Shown piece after piece: positions 22,576-30,558 of a DNA stretch of 30,741 nt (its first letter is position 1; every line of letters starts with the position of its first letter). The position numbers and the translations under genes were made by a program. Source of the stretch: UMGS1696 sp963642885 (GTDB taxonomy: Bacteria; Bacillota; Clostridia; Oscillospirales; CAG-272). The notes under the pieces were generated by a model that saw only the letters and a program-made list of their open reading frames with translations, searched no databases and was not told where the DNA came from. Where the stretch lies: NCBI GenBank assembly GCA_963642885.1, contig CAVIJI010000025.1, positions 1-30,741 on the forward strand, given 5' to 3'.

Positions 22576-23733
22576 TTGAAATACTATAGCAGACGTTCCG
22601 AAAGCGGAAAAATGTCAAAAGTACTGTTCCGCATATTTTATGTTATATGTGCCGCACTTGTTATTATCATATTATCGGCAATACTCGGAAATCACCTGAA
22701 GAACAAAGTCGCCGCCGTGGATGAAACCATGCAGGCATCGGATGAAGCAACGGACTTGCAGTTCAGCCGCGAAACTTCGGATTCATATGACACATCCGCA
22801 GTATCGAGTCTTTCTCTGAAAGCCTGCGGTATTGATATCACATCATTTACGGAACAGGGTGAAATGTTGAATGCGGTTGACATTGCCGCAAGCTATTATG
22901 ATACGCTCATTATTCCCGTGTGTTCCGATGACGGAAATCTCATTTATTCCTCCCCTGCACTCGAAAAAATTCTAAGACATGAAATCTCCTCGGAAAACAC
23001 GTACTATGACACACTCGTTTCGTGCATTAACGAGGCGAAAAAAGTTAATCTCGACATATGTGTGCTTCTCACCCCTTCGGCTAATATAACATCCCCTTCG
23101 AATGCCGCATTCATTGACAGTACTGTTATTTCCGAGCTTTCCGACATAGGCGCAGACAGAGTGATTATAAAGCTGTCGAATTCTTTTGACGAAAGCTACA
23201 TGAAGTGGGTAAGGAGCTATATCTCCTCGTTGGAATTCGAGAAAGACAAGGTGGGAATCGCATTTTCGCCCGACTACCTGCTTGACGCAAACGGTATTCG
23301 CCAATTACAGCTTTTCTCCTCAAAAGGTGCTTTCATCTGCGTTTATTTCGAGGGCTATACAGGCAGCTATGACTCGATTTACGACAATACAGCACATACT
23401 CTGAAATCCATGCTCGGTATTTTCGATTTATATACGGTAACGGCATTAATCGGGCAATCCGACAGCCTCGCCGCAGTTTACAACGCCTGTGCGGATGCCG
23501 AAATCGATAGTATCAGCTTCGTCGGATATACACTCCCCTCCGATCTCGCCAAAAAATTGACCGACACCGCCACGTCCGCGGACGAAGCGGAAAAGCAAAC
23601 CGAAACCGAACAGCAAATAATCACGAACCCATACGCGGGAACCTCGTTGTCGAGTGATGCGAATACCGAAACCGAGGAATACGAAGAGGATTACGACGAC
23701 TCGGGATATTACGATGAAAACTCGTGGTATTGA
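22576..23733 (+). CDS. Membrane-anchored extracytoplasmic protein with a barrel-like domain, function unknown
   Basis: This protein of about 385 aa has one N-terminal membrane helix (about residues 17-37) after a basic stretch, so the rest should lie outside. Residues 70-315 alternate strands and helices like a TIM barrel (L-K-A-C-G-I-D-I-T-S-F, D-T-L-I-I-P-V, V-N-L-D-I-C-V-L-L-T-P), recalling glycosidase-like folds. I find no secure family or catalytic pair. The tail is Thr/Glu-rich, then Glu/Asp/Tyr-rich (E-E-Y-E-E-D-Y-D-D). I chose TTG 22576, 6 nt after GTGGTGA. TTG 22570 and ATG 22612 are alternatives. It is co-transcribed with the foldase. Confidence 0.7.
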   Translation: MKYYSRRSESGKMSKVLFRIFYVICAALVIIILSAILGNHLKNKVAAVDETMQASDEATDLQFSRETSDSYDTSAVSSLSLKACGIDITSFTEQGEMLNAVDIAASYYDTLIIPVCSDDGNLIYSSPALEKILRHEISSENTYYDTLVSCINEAKKVNLDICVLLTPSANITSPSNAAFIDSTVISELSDIGADRVIIKLSNSFDESYMKWVRSYISSLEFEKDKVGIAFSPDYLLDANGIRQLQLFSSKGAFICVYFEGYTGSYDSIYDNTAHTLKSMLGIFDLYTVTALIGQSDSLAAVYNACADAEIDSISFVGYTLPSDLAKKLTDTATSADEAEKQTETEQQIITNPYAGTSLSSDANTETEEYEEDYDDSGYYDENSWY

Positions 23734-23774
23734 TTTTCCGACAAGATATGTGAATTTAATAAACGGAGGTTTAA

Positions 23775-24287
23775 GTGAAATACCTTGTTTTTTCCGATTC
23801 TCACGGAAACATACAGCCGATGAGAAAAATTATTAAACTTAACCTGAATGCGGGAAAGCTCGACGGTGTGTTATTTCTCGGTGACGGAATCCGTGATATA
23901 ATAGAATTATCACACGAATTCCCTTCACTGCATTTTGATTGCGTGCTCGGCAATTGCGATGCTCCGAGCGATGTCGCATCTGAGCTGTCAGATACATCGT
24001 ATGAAAAAATCGTAACCGTAGGTGCTTGGAAATTTATGCTTATGCACGGTCACAAATACGATATTAAGTATACATATCAGGAAGCCGCGGATCATGCTAT
24101 CGAGTGCGGAGTCGATTGTCTGTTCTTCGGTCACTCTCACCGTGCGGAGGATGTTCGGATTGACGGCTCCGTTAAAGGCTCCGTAAGAATGATAAATCCG
24201 GGTTCATGCGGTATGGGATTTCATAAATCTTTTGCGCTCATCGAAACCGTAAGCGGACAGCTTGTCTGCAGCATCAGTGAATGCTGA
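23775..24287 (+). CDS. YfcE/MJ0936-type metallophosphoesterase
   Basis: This 170-aa cytosolic phosphodiesterase-family enzyme has the full set of metal-binding motifs: S-D-S-H-G-N (7-12), L-G-D-G (35-38), G-N-C-D, M-H-G-H, and G-H-S-H-R-A-E near the end. Members hydrolyse small phosphodiesters in vitro; the natural substrate is usually unknown. The GTG start at 23775 follows GGAGG (23765-23769) with a 5-nt gap. It lies 41 nt after the barrel-like protein and is probably the last gene of that operon. Confidence 0.9.
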   Translation: MKYLVFSDSHGNIQPMRKIIKLNLNAGKLDGVLFLGDGIRDIIELSHEFPSLHFDCVLGNCDAPSDVASELSDTSYEKIVTVGAWKFMLMHGHKYDIKYTYQEAADHAIECGVDCLFFGHSHRAEDVRIDGSVKGSVRMINPGSCGMGFHKSFALIETVSGQLVCSISEC

Positions 24288-24300
24288 CTTTGTTCGTTAA

Positions 24301-24345
24301 AAACAGCACAGCCCGACATGTGACGCATGTCGGGCTGTGCTGTTT
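24301..24345. terminator. Bidirectional terminator, 20-bp perfect hairpin
   Basis: AAACAGCACAGCCCGACATG (24301-24320) and its exact reverse complement (24326-24345) flank a 5-nt loop, TGACG. It lies between converging stops at 24287 and 24371, with AT-rich sequence on both sides. Confidence 0.85.
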
Positions 24346-24370
24346 AATTATTACTTATAAATCGAAAGAC

Positions 24371-25339
24371 TCAAGCCCATGACATTGTGGTGGGTTTGGG
24401 ATCGCTCATAATAGCTTCCTTAAGTACGCCGACTGCCTTTGTAAGTCCTTCGTCAATGGACATAAGGCTGTCTTCATGCTCAATGGAAATAGGTCCGTCG
24501 TATCCTACGAGTCTGAGATTGCTGATAAGGTCTCTCCACCATGCTACATCATGACCGTAACCGAGTGCTCTGAATACCCACGCACGATTGATTTCATCGC
24601 CGTAATGCTTTGTGTCGAGAACGCCGATGCGGGCTGTGTTGATTGCATCAATCTTGGTATCCTTGGCGTGAACATGGTATATAGCGTCTCCGAGCATACG
24701 AATAGCGGCTGACGGCTCCATGCCCTGCCATACAAGGTGTGAGGGGTCGAAGTTTGCACCGATTGTGTTGCCTACGGCCTTTCTCAGCTTGAGAAGGGTT
24801 TCGGTGTTGTAGCAGCAGAATCCGGGGTGAAGCTCGAGAGCGATCTTGTGTACGTGATGCTCTTCCGCGAACTTAACGGTTTCCTTCCAGTACGGAATCA
24901 GAACCTCATTCCACTGATAGTCGAGAATTGCAAGGAAATCATCCGGCCACGGGCATGTTACCCAGTTCGGATATTTTGCTCCGGGATGATCGCCGGGGCA
25001 GCCGGAAAATGTTACGACAGTATCAACACCTGCTTTTTCGGCGAGAAGAATAGCATTCTTAATATCTCTGTCATACATTTCGGCGGTAGCCTTGTCGGGA
25101 TGTACGGGGTTGCCGTGAGCCGACAGAGCCGCGATTTCGATGCCGTATTTTTTGAATGTATTCATCCATTCTTCAAATGCTTTTTCATCGTTGAGAAGGA
25201 TTTCGGGGTCGGCGTGGTCCTTTCCGGGATAGCCGCCGCAACCGATCTCGGCAGCCTCAACACCGTGACTCTTGAGAATTGCCAGAGCCTCATCGAGGGA
25301 TTTCTTGGCATACAGATTAGCAAGAACACAAAGTTTCAT
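24371..25339 (-). CDS. Sugar phosphate isomerase/epimerase-family TIM-barrel protein
   Basis: This 322-aa cytosolic protein is of the xylose-isomerase-like / AP-endonuclease 2 superfamily. Four metal-ligand segments appear in order: A-L-E-L-H-P-G-F (Glu), N-F-D-P-S-H-L (Asp), Y-H-V-H-A-K-D (His) and S-I-E-H-E-D (Glu). Members isomerise or epimerise sugars, keto-sugars or inositol derivatives. Substrate is not readable here. It has its own promoter, so it is not strictly in one operon with the lipoprotein gene 93 nt upstream, but the gene set with the oxidoreductase at 27069 suggests breakdown of an unusual sugar or cyclitol. Confidence 0.88.
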   Translation of the reverse strand: MKLCVLANLYAKKSLDEALAILKSHGVEAAEIGCGGYPGKDHADPEILLNDEKAFEEWMNTFKKYGIEIAALSAHGNPVHPDKATAEMYDRDIKNAILLAEKAGVDTVVTFSGCPGDHPGAKYPNWVTCPWPDDFLAILDYQWNEVLIPYWKETVKFAEEHHVHKIALELHPGFCCYNTETLLKLRKAVGNTIGANFDPSHLVWQGMEPSAAIRMLGDAIYHVHAKDTKIDAINTARIGVLDTKHYGDEINRAWVFRALGYGHDVAWWRDLISNLRLVGYDGPISIEHEDSLMSIDEGLTKAVGVLKEAIMSDPKPTTMSWA

Positions 25340-25377
25340 ATTGTTTTCCTTTCCGAGTAAATATTTTTACTGGGAAA

Positions 25378-25406
25378 ATTATACCATATCTTAACGTCAA
25401 TTACAA
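25378..25406 (-). promoter_or_regulatory. Promoter of the TIM-barrel isomerase gene
   Basis: TTGTAA (25401-25406) and TATAAT (25378-25383) are spaced 17 nt, with TGG before the -10. A TTGACG within the spacer is too close to the -10 to serve. Confidence 0.78.
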
Positions 25407-25431
25407 GTGATATTATATAAAAGTGTGCCGA

Positions 25432-26880
25432 TTAATTTTCGAGCATATTCGCGAGAGCTTTATCCATGGTTTTCTTTGTAAGCTTCTCGTATTTCGCGTA
25501 TATGGAAGCCAGCTGTACATCGGGAGATTTAAGTGCATTTGCCGCACCTCCCCAACCGTACACTACTCCTATATCATACATACGGTTGGTAAATATAATA
25601 TCAAGTGACGCGGAGCTTTCCTCGTCTCTTGCTCCCTTGCTCTTAAGCGACACATCATAATAATCGGGCATTATCATTTCCTTACCCTTAGCGGCAAGAA
25701 GCTCGAGTATTTCTCCCGTACATTCCAAATTCGAGACAGAGGGATTGACAACCATGAGATCCGAGTTCACGGCTACATATGTGTAATATCTGTCCTGATT
25801 CTCATCGTACTTAGGCATAGGAAGTATACCGAATTCGCGGTCATTCGCGCGGTATGATCTTATAAACGCAACAACCTCGGTTGCGAACAATGCCTGTCCG
25901 TCACGCAAACCCGTGGAGATAAAATCAATATTATTTCCGTAAACGGCGTTGTCACCCATTATCTGTGTGATTTTATCCCAGACATTGCTGAATCTTTCAC
26001 TTCCCCATGTAATCTGCGGAACATTGTTTTCGTCAAGTGTTATCAATGATTCGCCCGCGCTCATCCACATTCCCGCGTAATTTTCGCTGTGAGTCAGCAG
26101 ACCGAATCTGTCCTTTATATTATATTTTCCGTTGCCGTCAAGATCGAAAAGCCCCATCTTTATCATATCATAGAACACATCGAACGTCCATTTACCCTCG
26201 GCGACCAATTCATACGGATTTTCAAGCTGTAAATCATCTATATACTGCTTATCGAAATACAATACCCACATAACGTCTTTATCGCCGATGGTAATATCAG
26301 ACGCAATAAGATAATTTTTACCGTAAATCTTAAGCTGATTTCTCGAATCCCTGTCCCACCACGATTTATCGAGGTCGATATTCGGTACTGTATTTATATC
26401 TATGCAATATCCGCCGGTTGCGGTACCCGATGCGTCACTGAATGTCATAAAAGCACAGTCATACGCTCCGTCGTTGGAAATTACGGAATTTTTGAACGCA
26501 CTTCTGTTTCCGCCGGATGCATTTACAACCGACGTGATTTTTATGTTCAGCTTATCCTCTACCCAAAGATTGCGGTTATAGAACGCATCGTTTATCGCTT
26601 CTCCCGTAAGCTCTTCAACTGTCAATTCACGCCAGTTGTATGTAACATTATCACCCGTCAATGCGTTGAAAACATAACCGTCGTAATCCGTAAACGGAAT
26701 ATCGATTGATTCCGTTTCGGCAGTTTCTTCGGTCTCCGTCTTCGTGTCCGCAGACACGGAGACGGTGCCGCCTGTTTCACTAACTGCTTTATCGGTGTTA
26801 TCCTGAGATTTTTCGGAGCATGACAACATAGGAAGAAGTGTCAATGCCGCCAAAAGTATGGATATGGCTTTCTTTGTCAT
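25432..26880 (-). CDS. Extracellular solute-binding-type lipoprotein, no adjacent permease
   Basis: This 482-aa precursor is a relative of the protein at 219-1721. It has a lipoprotein signal (residues 1-20, P-M-L-S then Cys21), a Thr/Glu-rich linker (about 45-58), and a carbohydrate-binding-protein-like body. An EF-hand-like calcium loop spans 246-257 (D-x-D-x-N-G-x-x-N-x-x-D). P-D-Y-Y-D-V-S-L-K-S-K-G-A-R-D near the C-terminus is shared with the other protein. The ATG at 26880 is preferred: an ATG at 26889 sits directly on the AAGAGA ribosome site. No ABC permease or ATPase is near. Its place between an oxidoreductase and an isomerase suggests sugar uptake. Ligand unknown. Confidence 0.82.
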   Translation of the reverse strand: MTKKAISILLAALTLLPMLSCSEKSQDNTDKAVSETGGTVSVSADTKTETEETAETESIDIPFTDYDGYVFNALTGDNVTYNWRELTVEELTGEAINDAFYNRNLWVEDKLNIKITSVVNASGGNRSAFKNSVISNDGAYDCAFMTFSDASGTATGGYCIDINTVPNIDLDKSWWDRDSRNQLKIYGKNYLIASDITIGDKDVMWVLYFDKQYIDDLQLENPYELVAEGKWTFDVFYDMIKMGLFDLDGNGKYNIKDRFGLLTHSENYAGMWMSAGESLITLDENNVPQITWGSERFSNVWDKITQIMGDNAVYGNNIDFISTGLRDGQALFATEVVAFIRSYRANDREFGILPMPKYDENQDRYYTYVAVNSDLMVVNPSVSNLECTGEILELLAAKGKEMIMPDYYDVSLKSKGARDEESSASLDIIFTNRMYDIGVVYGWGGAANALKSPDVQLASIYAKYEKLTKKTMDKALANMLEN

Positions 26881-26918
26881 GATTTTCATCTCTTTCTATA
26901 TGTGATTTGTTTACTTTA

Positions 26919-26947
26919 ATTATACCATTTTATCGCTTTCGTGTCTA
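26919..26947 (-). promoter_or_regulatory. Promoter of the solute-binding lipoprotein gene
   Basis: TAGACA (26942-26947) and TATAAT (26919-26924) are spaced 17 nt, with TGG before the -10. Confidence 0.75.
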
Positions 26948-27004
26948 TTGACCGTTTTTACTCTTTTCGGTGACATTATTTTTGTAGTTTGCACAAATTA
27001 AATC

Positions 27005-27049
27005 AAAAAAAGGCAAAAGCCTTTCCTTACGGGAAAACTCTTGCCTTTT
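27005..27049 (-). terminator. Rho-independent terminator of the oxidoreductase gene
   Basis: On the minus strand AAAAGGCAA and TTGCCTTTT form the outer stem, with an imperfect inner stem (TTTTCC / GGAAA), and seven T follow. It separates the oxidoreductase from the lipoprotein gene. Confidence 0.85.
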
Positions 27050-27068
27050 ATTACCGTATTTCGTTAAA

Positions 27069-28166
27069 TCAGAACTTGAAGATATCGCCTGTCTTAGCGG
27101 ATGTGTAAATACCTTCGAGAATTCTTGTAACTGTGTATGCCTGTTCGGGAAGAACTGTGGGCTTTTCTTTCTCACCGCGAACAGCCATAATCCACTGATA
27201 TGCTTCCTTACCTGCGGGGTCGTTGTCGGATACGCCTTCATAGAAAGCGGCACCGCCTGCGCTGAAGCTGGGCGTGAATGTGTACTGTCTGTTCTGACGA
27301 ATACCGTTGATATGAACGCCGCCGCCGAACATATCGCCGCCTGCCTTTGTACCGCAAACCATGCAGCATGCTTCACGAGGTTCGAGGGTATTGAGAGCCC
27401 AAGAAGCGTCGAGAGAAATTGTCGCACCGTTTTCCATTACGATGAAGCCGAATGCGGAGCTTTCAACCGTGAACTTCGCGGGATCCCAGTTGCCCCAGTC
27501 GTTGCCCTGTTCGGTATCATTGTTATGAGCGTGATATGTTGTACCAACGCAGTACTTCGGCTTATAGTTGTTCATAATCCAAAGTGTTACGTCAAGTGCG
27601 TGTGTACCGATATCGATAAGGGGACCGCCGCCCTGTTCATACTCATTGAGGAACACGCCCCATGTAGGAACAGCACGTCTTCTTACTGCGCATGCTCTTG
27701 CGAAGTAAATGTCACCGAATGTGCCCATTTCGGATTCGGTCTTAAGATACTGAGCCTGAGCGGTCTGTCTTGTCTGATAACCGATTGTAAGGAGCTTACC
27801 GGACTTTTCAGCTGCGTCAAGCATCTTCTTAGCTTCAACCGAGTTGATTGCCATAGGCTTCTCGCACATTACATGCTTGCCGGCTTCGAGAGCGTCAACC
27901 GTAATGAAGGAGTGAGCACGGTTAGGAGTAAGAACATGAACTACGTCGATTGTCTTATCCTCGAGAAGCTTTTTATAGTCTGTATAAACAGCCGCATCGG
28001 GTGTGCCGTAGTCTTTCTTAGCTTTCTGAGCTCTTTCTTCGATAATGTCGCAGAACGCTACCATCTGTACGCCGGGAACCTTCTTAAGGGAAGGCATATG
28101 CTTACCGTTTGCGATACCGCCGCAGCCGATAATACCTATTCTTACGATATCTGATGCACTTGTCAT
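27069..28166 (-). CDS. Gfo/Idh/MocA-family NAD(P)-dependent oxidoreductase
   Basis: This 365-aa cytosolic dehydrogenase has a Rossmann fold at the N-terminus (I-G-I-I-G-C-G-G-I-A-N, residues 10-20), the E-K-P motif (C-E-K-P-M-A, about 98-103) with the catalytic Lys, and G-G-G-P-L-I-D-I-G-T-H-A-L-D with the family's Asp/His. Relatives oxidise sugars, inositols or glycosides. Its own substrate is unknown. GGAGG lies 8 nt before the ATG. It is monocistronic, between a promoter and a terminator, upstream of the solute-binding and isomerase genes. Confidence 0.92.
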   Translation of the reverse strand: MTSASDIVRIGIIGCGGIANGKHMPSLKKVPGVQMVAFCDIIEERAQKAKKDYGTPDAAVYTDYKKLLEDKTIDVVHVLTPNRAHSFITVDALEAGKHVMCEKPMAINSVEAKKMLDAAEKSGKLLTIGYQTRQTAQAQYLKTESEMGTFGDIYFARACAVRRRAVPTWGVFLNEYEQGGGPLIDIGTHALDVTLWIMNNYKPKYCVGTTYHAHNNDTEQGNDWGNWDPAKFTVESSAFGFIVMENGATISLDASWALNTLEPREACCMVCGTKAGGDMFGGGVHINGIRQNRQYTFTPSFSAGGAAFYEGVSDNDPAGKEAYQWIMAVRGEKEKPTVLPEQAYTVTRILEGIYTSAKTGDIFKF

Positions 28167-28235
28167 TTATTTATCCTCCAGATAAAATGATATCACTTTC
28201 ATTCCGATGAAAAATGTAATTTTCACCGTCATCTT

Positions 28236-28264
28236 ATAATATAATATTCATCCGATTTTTTCAA
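28236..28264 (-). promoter_or_regulatory. Promoter of the Gfo/Idh/MocA oxidoreductase gene
   Basis: TTGAAA (28259-28264) and TATTAT (28236-28241) are spaced 17 nt. No TGN extension. It lies 70 nt upstream of the ATG. Confidence 0.7.
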
Positions 28265-28363
28265 GTGATTATGTTTATTTTTTTATTGAAATTGTTTTTT
28301 CGTCTATTTCAACAATTATTCGCATCGATAATTGTCGACTATCACAAAGCGATGTTTTCCACA

Positions 28364-29197
28364 TCAGTTTTTGCCTACGCGTTTTATTACCAATCCGAGC
28401 TGACCTTGAACCTCACCCGACCATATGATATTACGCGGACATTTGTCGGTGCATATATCACATCCGGTGCATTTGTCGTAATCAATCGATGCCACGAAAT
28501 TATCGACGTTTATCGCTCCCGACGGACAGTTCTTCTGACATAGTTTACATGATATGCATCCGACATCGCAAACCTTACGGGTATTTTTTCCGTCGTCCAC
28601 CGACATACAGCCGACCCAATGCTTTGCGTCAAACGGAATAAGCTTTATGATACCCTTCGGACATGCGGACACGCATATGCCGCAGCCCTTGCACTTCGAA
28701 TAATCAACAGCCGCTACGCCGTTTTCGACGACTATCGCATCAAACGGACACGCCCGTACACAAGTACCGAGACCTATGCATCCGTTTTTGCACAATTTAT
28801 CGCCGCCGCCTATTTTGGAAGCCGCAACACAGTCGTCTATGCCCTCGTAAATATACTTTTTCTTGGCGTATTCGCCGGTACCCGAGCACATTACCTGTGC
28901 TCTCATGCGAACCTGCTCCCCTGCCTCGACACCCATTATCAGAGCGATTTTAGCGGCACTTTCCGCTCCGCCTACCGAGCATTTATTTACGGGAGCCTCT
29001 CCTGCGGAGACCGCTGCCGCATATGCGTCACAGCCCGAATATCCGCAGCCGCCGCAGTTGGCTCCGGGAAGACATTCCTTTATCGCTTCGGCCTTCTCGT
29101 CCTTTTTAACTGCGAACAGCTTAGATGCAAGAGCCAACAGTGCACCCATGAGAAGTCCGAGTCCCATGAAAATAAGTACAGGGAGTATAATTTTCAT
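28364..29197 (-). CDS. rnfB: Rnf complex subunit RnfB (multi-cluster ferredoxin)
   Basis: This 277-aa electron-input subunit of the Rnf complex takes electrons from ferredoxin. One N-terminal membrane helix (3-28) is followed by the RnfB cluster motif C-L-P-G-A-N-C-G-G-C-G-Y-S-G-C (42-56). Four ferredoxin-type C-x2-3-C-x2-5-C-x3-C-P groups follow (about 136-150, 169-179, 214-224, 243-253). That predicts five [4Fe-4S] clusters, more than the three of the proteobacterial protein. GGAGG precedes the ATG by 9 nt. It is last in the operon, after rnfA (gap 16 nt). I do not see a convincing terminator in 28265-28363. Confidence 0.96.
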   Translation of the reverse strand: MKIILPVLIFMGLGLLMGALLALASKLFAVKKDEKAEAIKECLPGANCGGCGYSGCDAYAAAVSAGEAPVNKCSVGGAESAAKIALIMGVEAGEQVRMRAQVMCSGTGEYAKKKYIYEGIDDCVAASKIGGGDKLCKNGCIGLGTCVRACPFDAIVVENGVAAVDYSKCKGCGICVSACPKGIIKLIPFDAKHWVGCMSVDDGKNTRKVCDVGCISCKLCQKNCPSGAINVDNFVASIDYDKCTGCDICTDKCPRNIIWSGEVQGQLGLVIKRVGKN

Positions 29198-29213
29198 TAT
29201 CGTTTTCCTCCAC

Positions 29214-29789
29214 TCAGAATTTCATTCCGGAAAAACCGGTGAACGCCATTGCCACGAGTCCCGCAGACACCAACAGCAGGGGGAAACCTCTGAATGCTTT
29301 CGGAGGATCCGCGAAATTCAGTCTTTCTCTGACGCCCGCGAAAATTACGATGGCCATCGTAAATCCGACTGCGGCGGAAAAACCGAATACTACGCTCTCA
29401 ATGAAGTTATAGCCTTTTTCGATATTAACGAGAGCAGAGCCGAGAACGGCGCAGTTTGTCGTAATCAGCGGAAGGTATATTCCGAGTGCGGAATACAGTG
29501 ACGGAATGTTCTTTTTGAGAAACATTTCTATGAACTGTACGAGTGCCGCTATAACAAGAATGAATGCTATGGTTTTGAGGTACTGAAGTCCGAACGGCTC
29601 AAGCAAAAATCTGTAAACCGCCCATGTTGCCGCTGACGAAAGAGTCATAACGAACGTTACCGCCATGCCCATTCCGAGTGCGGTTGACGGCTTGTCGGAT
29701 ACGCCCAGAAAAGGACAGCATCCGTAGAATCTGGAGAAGATAAAATTCTCGGTCAATATCGCGGTGAACATTATCATCAGTATATTCAT
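29214..29789 (-). CDS. rnfA: Rnf complex membrane subunit RnfA
   Basis: This 191-aa integral membrane subunit has six hydrophobic helices and is homologous to NqrE. Conserved cysteines lie in Y-G-C-C-P-F-L-G-V-S (about 24-25) and T-T-N-C-A-V-L-G (about 113). In this family the two half-repeats, together with those of RnfE, hold an iron-sulfur centre inside the membrane that carries electrons across it. The start overlaps the rnfE stop by 4 bp (ATGA), typical of translational coupling. Confidence 0.97.
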   Translation of the reverse strand: MNILMIMFTAILTENFIFSRFYGCCPFLGVSDKPSTALGMGMAVTFVMTLSSAATWAVYRFLLEPFGLQYLKTIAFILVIAALVQFIEMFLKKNIPSLYSALGIYLPLITTNCAVLGSALVNIEKGYNFIESVVFGFSAAVGFTMAIVIFAGVRERLNFADPPKAFRGFPLLLVSAGLVAMAFTGFSGMKF

Positions 29790-30538
29790 TTTGTTATCTC
29801 CTCCTCTTTTGTTTCGATAATTTTACGTACGAGCTTGCCCGTCTCGGGATCTTTCATAATTGTCTGATGATATCCGTTTTCGATTGCGTCCGCTTCCAGA
29901 GATTTTTTACGCTGTCTTTCCTCCAGGCCGTATCTGATTTTCTGTACAAGAGCAATAAGAACACCGAGTGTGAGGAAAGCTCCTGTCGGCATGAGGAATA
30001 TCGTCGCGGGAGAAAACCAATCGCCGAATATCTTGACTCCGCCTGTACCGTCGCTTGCGGCGAAAAGCATACCCGTGCCGAGAAGCTCACGTACAAACGC
30101 TATGCACAACAAAGCAAGAGTGAATCCTATACCAGTCGCCACACCGTCGCAAAAAGATTCGATCGGGCCGTTCTTCGAAGCGAAAGCTTCGGCACGTGCG
30201 AGAATAATGCAGTTTACCACGATAAGCGGTATGAAAAGTCCGAGGGATGCGTCTATCGCGGGGAAGTAAGCTTTGATAATCAGCTCAACCGCCGTTACAA
30301 AGCCCGAAATAATTACAATGTACGAGGCTATTCGAACTTCCTTCGGAATTATCTTTCTGAGCAGTGAAATGAACAAATTGGAAAACGCCAAAACGACTAC
30401 TACAGACACTCCCATTCCCAGAGCATTCACAACAGATGTGGTTGTCGCAAGAGTCGGACACATTCCGAGCAGCTGTACAAACGTCGGATTGTTTGTGATA
30501 ATTCCGTCTTTAAACACCTGAGGTATTGTTTTTTTCAT
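29786..30538 (-). CDS. rnfE: Rnf complex membrane subunit RnfE
   Basis: This 250-aa integral membrane subunit is homologous to NqrD and is the partner of RnfA. It has six helices, with conserved cysteines in L-L-G-M-C-P-T-L-A (about 26) and V-V-N-C-I-I-L-A-R (about 108), the intramembrane iron-sulfur ligands. After the last helix a hydrophilic tail of about 50 residues (from R-Y-G-L-E-E-R-Q to the end) extends into the cytoplasm, longer than in proteobacterial RnfE. The ATG at 30538 is preceded by AAGGGATGG. A TTG two codons earlier is too close. Confidence 0.96.
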   Translation of the reverse strand: MKKTIPQVFKDGIITNNPTFVQLLGMCPTLATTTSVVNALGMGVSVVVVLAFSNLFISLLRKIIPKEVRIASYIVIISGFVTAVELIIKAYFPAIDASLGLFIPLIVVNCIILARAEAFASKNGPIESFCDGVATGIGFTLALLCIAFVRELLGTGMLFAASDGTGGVKIFGDWFSPATIFLMPTGAFLTLGVLIALVQKIRYGLEERQRKKSLEADAIENGYHQTIMKDPETGKLVRKIIETKEEEITK

Positions 30539-30558
30539 TATCAATCCATCCCTTTCTC

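Noticed and set aside
24301..24345. 20-bp perfect inverted repeat as a mobile-element end or attachment site
   Set aside because: It sits between two converging stop codons with a 5-nt loop, exactly where a bidirectional terminator is expected, and no transposase is nearby.
27312..28154. 280-codon open frame on the plus strand
   Set aside because: It lies opposite the Gfo/Idh/MocA oxidoreductase gene, has no ribosome site, and its product looks like a shadow translation.
28308..28345. Hairpin CAATTAT / ATAATTG downstream of rnfB as a possible terminator
   Set aside because: The stem is AT-rich with no T run after it. I could not support a terminator for the rnf operon.
28863..29501. 212-codon plus-strand frame opposite rnfB and rnfA
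   Set aside because: Both rnf genes are full length with all family motifs, and the opposite frame has none.
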